Origin: Dyadobacter sp. MSC1_007 | Lineage (GTDB): Bacteria; Bacteroidota; Bacteroidia; Cytophagales; Spirosomataceae | DNA: 64,000 nucleotides | Direction: 5' to 3' | Assembly (NCBI RefSeq): GCF_023667495.1 | Contig: NZ_JAMOZL010000008.1 | Coordinates: forward strand, 310,001 to 374,000 | In this document: positions 25,067 to 34,509 of the stretch, piece by piece | How positions within the stretch are numbered: the stretch's first letter is position 1 | How the letters are laid out: the number at the start of each line of letters is the position of its first letter | Made by a program: the position numbers and the translations under genes | Notes under the pieces: model-generated | Databases searched by the model: none | The model's input: the letters and a program-made list of their open reading frames with translations, nothing else | What the model was told of the DNA's origin: nothing

Positions 25067-26317
25067 ATGGTACTTCAGTTGAGTACTTTTCATTGGGAAG
25101 GGGGAGCCGGCGTTGCCGCGGCCAGGTTACATCAGGCGTTATTGAAATCGGGTATCGAATCCAATTTGCTGGTATCACAGCTGTCAGGACCTCAGGAGCA
25201 TGCCCATGCGCTTGCCAATACGAAATGGGAATCCCGAAAAGCTTGGGGCCGCTTTGTTGCTGAACGCCTGCATTTTTTGCCTTTCGAAAAAGATAAATCC
25301 ATTCGTTTTGCATTCTCGCCCGCAGAAGTGGGAGCAGATATAAGTGAGCATCCACTGGTGCGAGCTGCCAGCGTGATTCATTTGCATTGGATCAATTTTG
25401 GTTTCTTATCCCTCCAATCGCTGGAAAAGCTGTTCGCATTGGGCAAACCGGTCGTTTGGACGCTTCATGACATGTGGGCCAGCACGGGAGGGTGCCATTA
25501 TAACCGGGGGTGTGACCACTACCTCTCGCATTGCCAGTACTGTCCCTACCTGCGAAAACCGGAGCAATACGACATTTCATTTTCGCAGTTTGAAGCAAAA
25601 AAATCCATTTACAAAGAGGCCAATATAACGCTTGTTTCTCCTAGCAGGTGGCTCGATGAAACCGTAAAAAAGGCGGCATTAACGAGACATTTGCCATCTC
25701 TGAGTATTCCTAACTGCATCGATACTGAGCTTTTTAGGCCGACCGGCCAGCTTAAAGCGAGGAAAGCATTAGCATTACCAACAGATAAAAAACTGCTGCT
25801 TTTCGCTGGTGCTAACACCCAGGATCCAAGAAAAGGCTTTGCATATCTAAAAAAAGCACTTGAAGAATTTAATCCAAATTCCAGTGAAATTGAAGTGCTC
25901 GTGTTAGGAAAAGGCAATGCCCAAAAGTTTGAAGACATGCCGGTAAAGACGCATTTTCTTGGAAAAATTACCGATCCGAATCGCATGGTAAGCGCCTATA
26001 ATGCAGCCGACATGATCGTTGTGCCGTCTTTGGAAGACAACCTCCCGAACACGATTATGGAGTCGATGGCTTGCGGAACACCCGCCGTTGGCTTTGCGAC
26101 CGGTGGGATCCCGGAAATGATCGGTCACCTGGAAAATGGTTATGTTGCCGACGCAAAATCAGCGGAGTCACTGGCGGATGGAATACGCTGGATATTAGAG
26201 AATAATGCAGAAAATGCTGTCTCTAACAAAGCGAGACAAAAAGTACTGGACACCTACGCCGAAAAAGTAGTTGCCGGTCAATACTCCAAACTATACCACT
26301 CGCTGTTGAATGAATAA
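25067..26317 (+). CDS. Family 4 glycosyltransferase (GT-B fold)
   Basis: A 416-residue retaining glycosyltransferase. The N-terminal domain has the GGAGVAAARLHQAL segment (residues 9-22), and VVWTLHDMWASTGGCHYNR with a cysteine-rich stretch (C-x-n-HCQYCPYL) that is common in WcaC-like transferases. The C-terminal domain has the donor-binding signature VPSLEDNLPNTIMESMACG followed by PAVGFATGGIPE. No membrane segment. The stop codon overlaps the next glycosyltransferase gene by 8 bp, so the two are translationally coupled. It probably works with that gene on consecutive steps in building a surface polysaccharide repeat. Confidence 0.9.
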   Translation: MVLQLSTFHWEGGAGVAAARLHQALLKSGIESNLLVSQLSGPQEHAHALANTKWESRKAWGRFVAERLHFLPFEKDKSIRFAFSPAEVGADISEHPLVRAASVIHLHWINFGFLSLQSLEKLFALGKPVVWTLHDMWASTGGCHYNRGCDHYLSHCQYCPYLRKPEQYDISFSQFEAKKSIYKEANITLVSPSRWLDETVKKAALTRHLPSLSIPNCIDTELFRPTGQLKARKALALPTDKKLLLFAGANTQDPRKGFAYLKKALEEFNPNSSEIEVLVLGKGNAQKFEDMPVKTHFLGKITDPNRMVSAYNAADMIVVPSLEDNLPNTIMESMACGTPAVGFATGGIPEMIGHLENGYVADAKSAESLADGIRWILENNAENAVSNKARQKVLDTYAEKVVAGQYSKLYHSLLNE

Positions 26318-27089
26318 CCATCCCCTACTGACTATCATCACCGTTACATTCAATGCGGAGGCTTATCTGGACCGTACATTAAGGAGTGTAAAGAAAGCGC
26401 TGAAACACGTCGATGAACCAGACCAGATAGAATATCTGATTATCGATGGTCTTTCCAAAGACGGCACTCTCCAAATTGCAGATCGGTATAATGGATTTAT
26501 CTCCCGTATTCTCTGCGAAAAAGATAAGGGACTATACGACGCCATGAACAAGGGAATTGGACTGGCGTCGGGGAAGTATCTGTGGTTTTTGAACGCCGGG
26601 GATGAGATTTACGACGAGCAAGTTTTGAAAAACCTTCTGACAGCATTCGGGAGCGATTCCGATGTCTATTACAGCGACGCCATGATGGTCACTGAAAATG
26701 GTCAAGAAGTGGGGTTACGGAGCAGATTTACACCGCATAATCTACCGGAAAACCTGCATTGGACCGATTTTGCATTGGGTATGAAAGTCTGCCATCAGGC
26801 ATTCATTGCTAAAAAGAAAATAGCTCCCCAATATGATCATAACAACCTTAGTGCCGATATCGATTGGGAGATCACCTGCCTGAAACGGGCGGGCAAAATC
26901 CGGTTCCTGCCATTTGTCCTTTGCCGGTATTTGCTTGGAGGGATGTCGGTCAAAAATCACCGTCGCTCACTCTCCGACCGTTTCAAGGTTCTCCAAAAAC
27001 ATTTCGGCCTGCTACCAACCCTGCTAAATCACCTGCGCATATTCTGGCGCGGTTTCTGGTTTGCCCGCAGGAACGGGAAATACTGGTAA
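26310..27089 (+). CDS. Family 2 glycosyltransferase (WcaA-like)
   Basis: A 259-residue GT-A transferase. It starts LLTIITVTFNAEAYLDRTL, carries IDGLSKDGTLQIA, the ILCEKDKGLYDAMNKGI segment, and WFLNAGDEIYDE where the metal site normally lies (DxD replaced by an N-A-G-D type motif, as usual for this subgroup). The start codon lies 8 bp inside the end of the GT4 gene. Soluble, cytoplasmic. It is the last + strand gene of the locus; 7 bp separate its stop from that of the convergent DUF4302 gene. Donor and acceptor are unknown. Confidence 0.9.
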   Translation: MNNHPLLTIITVTFNAEAYLDRTLRSVKKALKHVDEPDQIEYLIIDGLSKDGTLQIADRYNGFISRILCEKDKGLYDAMNKGIGLASGKYLWFLNAGDEIYDEQVLKNLLTAFGSDSDVYYSDAMMVTENGQEVGLRSRFTPHNLPENLHWTDFALGMKVCHQAFIAKKKIAPQYDHNNLSADIDWEITCLKRAGKIRFLPFVLCRYLLGGMSVKNHRRSLSDRFKVLQKHFGLLPTLLNHLRIFWRGFWFARRNGKYW

Positions 27090-27096
27090 AATAGCA

Positions 27097-28401
27097 CTAT
27101 TGCCAGCTGATCCACGCTTTGGCGTCTTTCGCACTCACCATGTCATAAGTAGTTTCCGACGTCTGAATGAGGTAAAAACCAGCTGCATCATAGAGCAAAT
27201 TGACGCTATTCACATGAGGGCCTGTCGTGGGCACATCCCCTAAGGTGCCATAGGCCGAAAATACAACCCTTCCGTCTGCTGTAAACGTTGGCCGTTTCGG
27301 CGCATCCGCGTATTCGATACTTAATGAGTTATCAGCGAAGAAAACAGGCCCGAACAAATCATACTGAGCAGTCAAACCGGGTTGATAGACGTAAAACGCA
27401 TATTGCGCACCTTCAAATGTAAGGTCTTTAACCTTAAAAGCATCGTCGACGCCATTGACATGGAAACCATCCACCGTACGCCAGTCGCCACCTGATTCAA
27501 TAGGGTCCTGCCACCATCTTTTAGCCGCTGCCAAATCCACGGACAACGGCTTGACAGCACTCGCTACGATACCGCTGGCTCCGCCGCCCGATAAGCCCAG
27601 TTGCGTGGTACTTGCGTTCCAGGTAATGTTGCCAAATCCTGTGATCGTTTGCGAGCCATTTACGAGTGGTGATACAAATGATACTCCGGACGGTGTGTAA
27701 TAATAACTTGTTGTAAAAGTTTTGGGCGTGCTTCCATTAAGCCAGGTCAGCTTAATGGTACGATCCGTCGCGTTCACTGTAATTTCGTACGTAACTCCTC
27801 CCAGGGTAACCCTTTTGAAATAAGTCTGGTATTTCGCGATATTATTAAAAAGAAGCCCTTTTGCAAGGTCTCCGCTATTATAGGCGGTAGCTTGTGCCTG
27901 TGTTGCTTTGGTGAGTACCAGCCTGCTTTGATTTTTGCGCCCTACAAGCGTGATCACATCGGCTTTCGCTGAGTCAGGATAAATACTAAACTCAAAATCA
28001 GACTGCAAACCCTCGCCACGGACGCCTCCATTTACTTCTTCATCTGGATCCGACAATACGTGCAAATAAGAATAGGTATCAAATATCAGCACAGGGGTTT
28101 GTACAGCTTTCAGGCGATAACTGCTTTCCTTAACCTTAGCCGCGGATGCGTCCGAGAAGTCGGAGAACATGGATACCCGGTTTTTATCATCGAACTTGAA
28201 ATAAAACCCGTAACTACCTCCTCCCCCCGGATAAATCACCGCATTCCAGCCGTAAGGTGCCTCCACAAGCTGTTTTTCATATGAAGCCAGTGCGGCATTC
28301 AGGCGTACATCCGCCGATTCTTCAAAAACAGTGTCGTCACTGTTCTCGCAGGAAAAAAGTGTGACAGCCAGAAGCAGCAGGTATATAAAAGAGTTTTTCA
28401 T
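27097..28401 (-). CDS. DUF4302 lipoprotein of the SusCD-type uptake operon
   Basis: A 434-residue lipoprotein with signal peptide MKNSFIYLLLLAVTLFSC, the cysteine at 18 being the lipidation site. It matches what I know of DUF4302, a domain restricted to Bacteroidota and found downstream of SusC/SusD genes. The middle part is glycine/serine/threonine rich with beta-strand character (GGGGSYGFYFKF near residue 60). No catalytic motif is visible. It is the last gene of the four-gene minus-strand operon, 6 bp after the metallohydrolase gene. Presumably a surface lipoprotein that binds or handles the imported substrate; biochemical function unknown. Confidence 0.8.
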   Translation of the reverse strand: MKNSFIYLLLLAVTLFSCENSDDTVFEESADVRLNAALASYEKQLVEAPYGWNAVIYPGGGGSYGFYFKFDDKNRVSMFSDFSDASAAKVKESSYRLKAVQTPVLIFDTYSYLHVLSDPDEEVNGGVRGEGLQSDFEFSIYPDSAKADVITLVGRKNQSRLVLTKATQAQATAYNSGDLAKGLLFNNIAKYQTYFKRVTLGGVTYEITVNATDRTIKLTWLNGSTPKTFTTSYYYTPSGVSFVSPLVNGSQTITGFGNITWNASTTQLGLSGGGASGIVASAVKPLSVDLAAAKRWWQDPIESGGDWRTVDGFHVNGVDDAFKVKDLTFEGAQYAFYVYQPGLTAQYDLFGPVFFADNSLSIEYADAPKRPTFTADGRVVFSAYGTLGDVPTTGPHVNSVNLLYDAAGFYLIQTSETTYDMVSAKDAKAWISWQ

Positions 28402-28407
28402 GTCGCA

Positions 28408-29340
28408 TTAAAAAAGTTTATTCATCGAACCTCTCACCCTTTTCTGGAGGCTGTAAAAATCAATTTTCCAGGTATTCTTGTAGTAGGCCACAATAATAGC
28501 CTCTTTTTGCCGCAATGCAGCCTGCGCTTGTGCCTTTGTGACACCGTGCGGGCTTGTTCCCGCGGGAATTGAATTCACAAGCTTATCGAACCCAACTTTG
28601 CCCTCCGTCAGCATCATAGCGATCATTTCTACAAAATCTTCATCGAATGCCGATGAGCTGTACGCTGTAATAAAGCCGTCACGGCGCGCATCAGCGTCAC
28701 TCCAGTTGATCCAGTTTCCTCCCTGGTAAAGTGATTTTGAGATATTCTTGTATTCCACCGGATATAGCACCGTCTGATGCAGAATATGCCCGAATTCGTG
28801 GTGGATCGTGTGCAGGAACCAGTCTTTCACGAAAGATGAGTCCCTCGCCGGGTCGTATCCAGCCATTCCCTTAATTTTGAAGAGGTTTACCCCATACAAT
28901 ATCACTTTCCGGCCACCCTCCGCAGTCCCGAGCGTAATCGAGCCCTCGGAATTATACTCGTTGCTCCCCGAAAGAATAAAGAATTTGGGTGAATATTTAT
29001 TATAAAATACTTTTCCCGCCTCCTCGACATACGGCATCGTCCACGCTTTTTTGATCGTACTCAACAGCGGAACTACCTGCGATTCATCCGGCGGCACCAG
29101 CGTTTTGGTAATGTTCCCAAACTCAAACTGGTCCCATTTGTACTTCGCTGAAATATTATAGGGTGTGACGAGACTGTCGAGAATCCATTGATCGACAGGC
29201 CCTTTTACCCACTCATCTCCCCCCAAGCCTGAAATATCGTCTACTTCGCCTATTCCATCCTCTTTGCAAGCGCTGAGCGACACACTGAAAACCAATGCGG
29301 CAACGAGGTGTTTAAAAGTTGTTTTTACAATTAATTTCAT
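28408..29340 (-). CDS. Substrate import-associated zinc metallohydrolase lipoprotein
   Basis: A 310-residue lipoprotein (lipidation cysteine C25 after a typical signal peptide) with the zincin-type motif H181-E182-F-G-H185 in HHEFGHILHQ. This is the family described as a putative zinc metallohydrolase lipoprotein next to SusC/SusD genes. The third metal ligand is probably in the downstream SSSAFDEDFVEMIAM stretch (an acidic residue, as in gluzincins), which I infer. It should be anchored to the outer membrane facing out or into the periplasm, cleaving a peptide or other substrate before import. The gene is between susD and DUF4302 with gaps of 12 and 6 bp. Confidence 0.86.
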   Translation of the reverse strand: MKLIVKTTFKHLVAALVFSVSLSACKEDGIGEVDDISGLGGDEWVKGPVDQWILDSLVTPYNISAKYKWDQFEFGNITKTLVPPDESQVVPLLSTIKKAWTMPYVEEAGKVFYNKYSPKFFILSGSNEYNSEGSITLGTAEGGRKVILYGVNLFKIKGMAGYDPARDSSFVKDWFLHTIHHEFGHILHQTVLYPVEYKNISKSLYQGGNWINWSDADARRDGFITAYSSSAFDEDFVEMIAMMLTEGKVGFDKLVNSIPAGTSPHGVTKAQAQAALRQKEAIIVAYYKNTWKIDFYSLQKRVRGSMNKLF

Positions 29341-29352
29341 GATTTTTGGATG

Positions 29353-30825
29353 TTATCTGCTGTTCTGAGCAATCCCTGACAATGTTGCGGATTGTGGGAT
29401 CTGCAAAATCCTCCGCGGGTCATTTGCGGGGACAGAGATCACCGAACCGCCACGGGTGACGTGTTCAACGGGAATATTATAGCGCTGAATATCAAACCAG
29501 CGCATGCCTTCCTGTACAAATTCTGCGCGTTTGAAAAGCAAAACCGTGTTGATAATTCCATTACGCAGGTTGGTGGTTCCGAAAAAACGGTTGATACTAT
29601 TGGCTGTAACTACGTGCCTTGAAGCGTCATAATTACTTACGCGCTTGCTTGCAAACACATTCAGATCAGCCAGGCTGGCAGCGGTGTTGTTTAGACAAGC
29701 GTTGGCTTCGATGCGGTTGAACAATACTTCCTCCACTGTAAATGCCGGCAGCATCACATAAGGCAATCCTATCTCCGCATTCACTGACTCGCGCACGAAA
29801 TACTCGGTGAGTTTCGGAATGAGGTAGTTGTTATCTCCCTGGCTATAAAGCGGATAAGCCCAGCTCGCATTGCCTGTAATAATCCCCTCTCCCTGAGACA
29901 CTTCCAGCCACTTGGCATAATTCATTCCATATCTATAAGTGGCCACATACCTGCCGAAGGTCGACGACGTTTCAATGAGCAGCAAGTTCGCATTCTGGCT
30001 TGCACGTGCATAGGTATTGTACAGTTCGGCTGGTGAAAGGCTTGAATAAGTAGTGTTCCATGGACGCAGGTTTTCGCCAAAATTCCCACCGGGGAATACT
30101 GCGTTGGCATATTGCACCACCTTTGCATAATCCTTTTTTACCAAATAAAAACGGGAAGCGAATGCATTGGCCGCGGCGCGGTTGAAATGATATTTCGGGA
30201 TCGTGTAAGCGCCGTCGCTGATCAGCGGCAGACCAGCCTGCAAGTCCTTTTCAATCATTTCATAAACGTAAGCCACCGTTTTTCTTTCGTATTTCTTAAT
30301 CACAATATCTTCCGGCTCCGTAACATAAGGTATACCTGGATCTGAATTGGGTTGTTGCGGGTCAAAGAATTTGCAATAGAAATTAACCAGCATAAAGTGC
30401 GCATAGGCCCTTGCCAGCAATGCTTCGCCTTTTTGGGCAGCATAATCGTCTGGGTTGGACACCTTACTGATAATATCCAGCGCTTCATTTGCAACGGAAA
30501 CGGCCCGGTAGCATTCCGCCCAATACTGGTCTGGTGAATCCTGCTCGTCCACAGTCGCTTCCACTACCTCAAAAAGAAATGACGAACGATTCGTTTTATC
30601 GTCCTCCCCGGTTCCCTTGTCGGCCACATTGTCGCTCATCGACTCAGCAAATACCAGATAATTCCCCTGCGGGTAAGCTGTTGTGAGTAATTGTGACACC
30701 TGTTTCGGAGTATTGATCGTCGCCCGGGTACTGTCCGGCTCAGTGGAGAGAAAATCCTCGCAACCGGCCAGCGTCAGCACCGGAACGATGAGCAGTATCC
30801 TTTTAAAAAATCCTATTCTGGTCAT
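29353..30825 (-). CDS. SusD/RagB family nutrient-binding lipoprotein
   Basis: A SusD-like outer-membrane lipoprotein, the lid of the SusCD importer. It is about 490 residues long with a lipobox ending in LTLAGC. TPR-like helices make up the first half (EALLARAYAHFMLVNFYCKFF is the family hallmark), and the C-terminal RAEFVQEGMRWFDIQRYN segment is diagnostic of the RagB/SusD group. I start at ATG 30825 because the signal peptide then has a normal 22-residue length; an ATG at 30843 and a TTG at 30849 are alternatives. It follows susC closely. It binds the substrate and releases it into SusC. Confidence 0.92.
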   Translation of the reverse strand: MTRIGFFKRILLIVPVLTLAGCEDFLSTEPDSTRATINTPKQVSQLLTTAYPQGNYLVFAESMSDNVADKGTGEDDKTNRSSFLFEVVEATVDEQDSPDQYWAECYRAVSVANEALDIISKVSNPDDYAAQKGEALLARAYAHFMLVNFYCKFFDPQQPNSDPGIPYVTEPEDIVIKKYERKTVAYVYEMIEKDLQAGLPLISDGAYTIPKYHFNRAAANAFASRFYLVKKDYAKVVQYANAVFPGGNFGENLRPWNTTYSSLSPAELYNTYARASQNANLLLIETSSTFGRYVATYRYGMNYAKWLEVSQGEGIITGNASWAYPLYSQGDNNYLIPKLTEYFVRESVNAEIGLPYVMLPAFTVEEVLFNRIEANACLNNTAASLADLNVFASKRVSNYDASRHVVTANSINRFFGTTNLRNGIINTVLLFKRAEFVQEGMRWFDIQRYNIPVEHVTRGGSVISVPANDPRRILQIPQSATLSGIAQNSR

Positions 30826-30861
30826 ATTTGAAAAATGTATCATCCTCAAACCGTTTCCCTG

Positions 30862-33800
30862 TTATAATGTCAATTTGATCGCAACCGTAAACTGTTTCTG
30901 GATCGGTTGGGCCACACCACCCGAATTAAAGAACTCCGGATCTTGCCCTTTCAGCTTTTTATCCGAATAAATAAGCCATGGATTAATAGACGACAGCTGA
31001 ATGCTGGCCCCTTTGAAACCATAACGCGAGATAACCTGCAACGGTACTTTATAAGAAAGGGATACGGATTTTAACCTTACAAAATCCCCTTTCGCCACCC
31101 GTTCTGTGGAATAATTATAGATGTTATATGGATAGGTTCCTGCGAGGTATAACTGCTCCAATTGGTCGGCAATGGAAGGCACAGTAGTCTGAGTTTCTTC
31201 ACCCGACATTACCCAACGATCTAAAAACTCCTTCGGCATCGCATCGAGATCGCTGAAAGCACTTTTGTAGAGCGGGTTCAAACGGATCTTGTTCCCGGCC
31301 TGATACGTAAAGAATATGTTCAGAGCGAGGTTTTTATAAGTAAGCGTATTGTTAAATCCACCGGTGAAAGGGGGATCGACAGGACCTTCATATTTAAGGT
31401 AACTGATATTCTGATCTTGTAGATAAACATCAGAACTTACCTCGCCATTTTCGTTAAGGAAGATCGGCACACCGGTTTTAGGGTTAAGTGCCCTGTAATC
31501 TATTGAAAAAAGACTTCTCACCGGCTTGCCCTGGATGTTTGCTCCCTCTGCTTTCACGAGATCAAAAATGCCGGGGTTATTGTCGACTTTTGTAATTAAT
31601 GTCCGCGCATATCCCAAAGTAATCCTCGACCGAAAATCCCAGTCCCGGTTTTTGTAAAGCACACCATCCACTGAAAAATCCACCCCGTGCGATTCCATAT
31701 CCGCATAGTTGGCCACTTTGTAGATCTGTCCGCCAATTCCCGAAGTCTTGATCTCGTCGATCAGATCGAAGCTGTTGCGGATATAGCCATCGACGCTGAA
31801 GTTGATCCTGTTCGCGAACAAACCGACGTCGAGGCCGACGTTACCGCTGTAAAGTTTCTCCCAGGTAAGCTCCGTATTTTGCAAAGACGCCAATTGAATG
31901 GCCGACTCTTTTTCATCCACAATCGGTCTTCTCGTAATAATACTTTGGAATAACACTGCCGAGTTAGTAGCCGGACCGGTGTCGGCAGAAAGACCATAAC
32001 TCGCGCGCAAGCGACCCATACTCAGCCATTTGAAACCTTTCAAAAAATTCTCCCGATCGAAATTCCAGGAACCGGCGATGGTATAGGTAGGTAGCCAACG
32101 CGCAATGGCCGACTTACCGAAACTGTTGGACCCATCGTAACGAATGTATCCGGTGAAGTTATATTTATCATCCAATGTGTAACCGGCACTACCGTAGAAC
32201 GCTGCAAAACGCTCATAATCCATCCGCATGCCGTAATATTGAAAGTTACTTTCGATGGTTTGTTTCAGGATACGATAGTCGACAAACGGTGTCCCCCCCT
32301 GGTCGTATTGAAATCCATAACCCGTGTTGTTTGAATTCTGACGATTGGTGTATTTGATCTCCTGTCCCGCCAAAAGGTCTATCACATGCCTTTCTGCTAT
32401 CTTCTTATTAAATCTCAGGTTATTCCGGATGTTATAGAAAAGCATCTGATCCTCATTGCGATTGTAAAAACCTCCGCTCGGCAGCACCACTACAGGATAT
32501 GCGTTGGGCACATCGGGATCAGTATAGAGGTACTTGTTGGCCAGGGCGATCGTTGAGTTATCAGCCGCACGGTATGCGTTCGCCATGTTGCTATGCTCCG
32601 TGATCGTATGCTCGCGGCCAGTTTGTATGTAGCGCAACGCACCGAGGAAATCGTAGGTTAGGTTATCTGTGATTTTATAACTTAGGTTACCCTGCAATTT
32701 GATGTCAGCCAATGTCAGGGCTATCCGGTTATTAGCCAGCTCAGACACGATATTGAATGGCGCGAAGTTCCTCCTGAAATATTCCAGGTCGCCATTTTCA
32801 TCGTAAGCAGTGAGTGTACGGCTGGTATTCAGGGCATAGCTGAATGGGTTAATATCGAAATCGCGATCGAATTTACCTTCTACCGGATTACTCCTCCGGC
32901 TAAGTGAGCCGGGGGCCTGCTGCCTCCTCACGGATGCGAGCGTGGTTATACCGATCGTAACTTTGTCTGAAAGCTGATAGGTATTGTTAAAATTGAGTGT
33001 GTAGCGTTTCACCTTGTCAGCGATCGTCCAGCCGTTATCGTCCAGGTAACTAACCGACGCGTAAGAATTGGATTTATCGGTACCGAAAGAAATGCTTAGT
33101 GAGTGCTCCTGAATGAAGTTTTGCTTGAAAAGCACATCGAACCAATCCGTATTTGTTTTGGCATATCCCAGAAGAAAATTTCTCTTGGCTTCCGGCGTGT
33201 TCATGAGTGGAAAATTACCTTCATCGTCGCCTGTCATTGCATTGTACATCTTTCCATAAACCCCGTAATCAGGCTTGGATAGAATGCTTGAGCTGAGATA
33301 TCCCTTTCGTTCCAATTCGCCAAGCACAGACATTTGCTGAGCGGAGTTCATGATATTGAAATTGCGGTAGGAAGGAGTCAGTTGGGTACTAAAATTGCCG
33401 GAATAGCTAATGGTCGGCTTGCCACTTTTACCTTTTTTGGTAGTGATAACGATTACACCGTTCATCGCACGGGCACCATAAAGCGCTGCGGCGGCGGCAT
33501 CTTTCAGAATGTCAAATGTCTCAATATCATTGGGGTTAAGGCCAGCTACCGCCGAGCCCAGCAATGTGGTAGGGTCGCCGCTGGAAAGCTGATCATTTGA
33601 AATGTTGACGATATCCTCCTGCACTACCCCGTCGATCACCCAAAGTGGTTTGTTATCCCCATTCAATGAAGTCGCACCGCGGATACGGACTTTGGGAGCA
33701 GCCCCGAACGTACCAGATACGTTTTGAATAGAGACGCCCGCAGCACGGCCTTCGAGCATTCTGCTGACGTCAGGAAGGCCATCGATTTTGACGTCATCGG

Positions 33801-34218
33801 TTTTCAGCGTAACCGCCGACCCTGTAAATTTATCTTTATCGATCTGTTGAAAACCGGTAACAACAACGTCCTGCAACCCTACCGCATCTTCCACCAGTTC
33901 GATCGACAGGCTCCTGGCGGCTTTCACCTCCTTCGGTAAAAAACCAATCATGGTGATCACCAGCGTTGCCCCTTCATTCACCCCTTGCAACACGAATTCG
34001 CCCTTTTCGTTCGTAACTGTCCCCTTCTGAATTCCTTTGACGCGTACCGTTGCACCGATCAGCACCTCGCCGGTACTGCTTTTCACGACCCCTTTGACAT
34101 CGATATCAGCGGCCGATGCGGACAACGGGAATATGGAAACGGAGGCAATCAGGAGAAAGGCATTCAGGAACAACACACTCAGCCGACTCAGGCCACTGAT
34201 CCGATAGAAAAGCTTCAT
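30862..34218 (-). CDS. SusC/RagA family TonB-linked outer-membrane transporter
   Basis: A 1118-residue SusC-type receptor. The signal peptide (about 1-36) is followed by a CarboxypepD_reg-like domain (about 40-125), a TonB plug (about 125-260, with DVVVTGFQQ and the RGATSLNGDNKPLWVIDGV and ALYGARAMNGVIVITTKKG hallmarks) and a large beta-barrel ending VAIKLTL. It is the first gene of a minus-strand operon with susD, a zinc metallohydrolase and a DUF4302 lipoprotein. The metallohydrolase instead of glycosidases suggests a peptide or peptide-linked substrate rather than a plain polysaccharide (inference). No HTCS or sigma/anti-sigma pair is adjacent. Confidence 0.95.
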   Translation of the reverse strand: MKLFYRISGLSRLSVLFLNAFLLIASVSIFPLSASAADIDVKGVVKSSTGEVLIGATVRVKGIQKGTVTNEKGEFVLQGVNEGATLVITMIGFLPKEVKAARSLSIELVEDAVGLQDVVVTGFQQIDKDKFTGSAVTLKTDDVKIDGLPDVSRMLEGRAAGVSIQNVSGTFGAAPKVRIRGATSLNGDNKPLWVIDGVVQEDIVNISNDQLSSGDPTTLLGSAVAGLNPNDIETFDILKDAAAAALYGARAMNGVIVITTKKGKSGKPTISYSGNFSTQLTPSYRNFNIMNSAQQMSVLGELERKGYLSSSILSKPDYGVYGKMYNAMTGDDEGNFPLMNTPEAKRNFLLGYAKTNTDWFDVLFKQNFIQEHSLSISFGTDKSNSYASVSYLDDNGWTIADKVKRYTLNFNNTYQLSDKVTIGITTLASVRRQQAPGSLSRRSNPVEGKFDRDFDINPFSYALNTSRTLTAYDENGDLEYFRRNFAPFNIVSELANNRIALTLADIKLQGNLSYKITDNLTYDFLGALRYIQTGREHTITEHSNMANAYRAADNSTIALANKYLYTDPDVPNAYPVVVLPSGGFYNRNEDQMLFYNIRNNLRFNKKIAERHVIDLLAGQEIKYTNRQNSNNTGYGFQYDQGGTPFVDYRILKQTIESNFQYYGMRMDYERFAAFYGSAGYTLDDKYNFTGYIRYDGSNSFGKSAIARWLPTYTIAGSWNFDRENFLKGFKWLSMGRLRASYGLSADTGPATNSAVLFQSIITRRPIVDEKESAIQLASLQNTELTWEKLYSGNVGLDVGLFANRINFSVDGYIRNSFDLIDEIKTSGIGGQIYKVANYADMESHGVDFSVDGVLYKNRDWDFRSRITLGYARTLITKVDNNPGIFDLVKAEGANIQGKPVRSLFSIDYRALNPKTGVPIFLNENGEVSSDVYLQDQNISYLKYEGPVDPPFTGGFNNTLTYKNLALNIFFTYQAGNKIRLNPLYKSAFSDLDAMPKEFLDRWVMSGEETQTTVPSIADQLEQLYLAGTYPYNIYNYSTERVAKGDFVRLKSVSLSYKVPLQVISRYGFKGASIQLSSINPWLIYSDKKLKGQDPEFFNSGGVAQPIQKQFTVAIKLTL

Positions 34219-34509
34219 ATAAATAAGTATAAGTCTAACCCCAAATAACTGTCCTTATGCCAAAGCGGCCTTGAAAATTAATAATTTCAATAATACGCAT
34301 TATCACTCTAAAAAACGAAAAGATTTCACTACCAGCGGTGACAAATGCGTTAAATATTTACCCTTGCGAAAAACGCAAAAGCAAAAGAATATATTCATTA
34401 CGCTGGAAATTACAATTATGTGGAGAGGTGCGGAGGAATTTTAGCCAATTATCCTTCTTAAAACATCCGGAAGTTCCTTTTTATTGTTACAACCGGTTAT
34501 TTCAAACGC

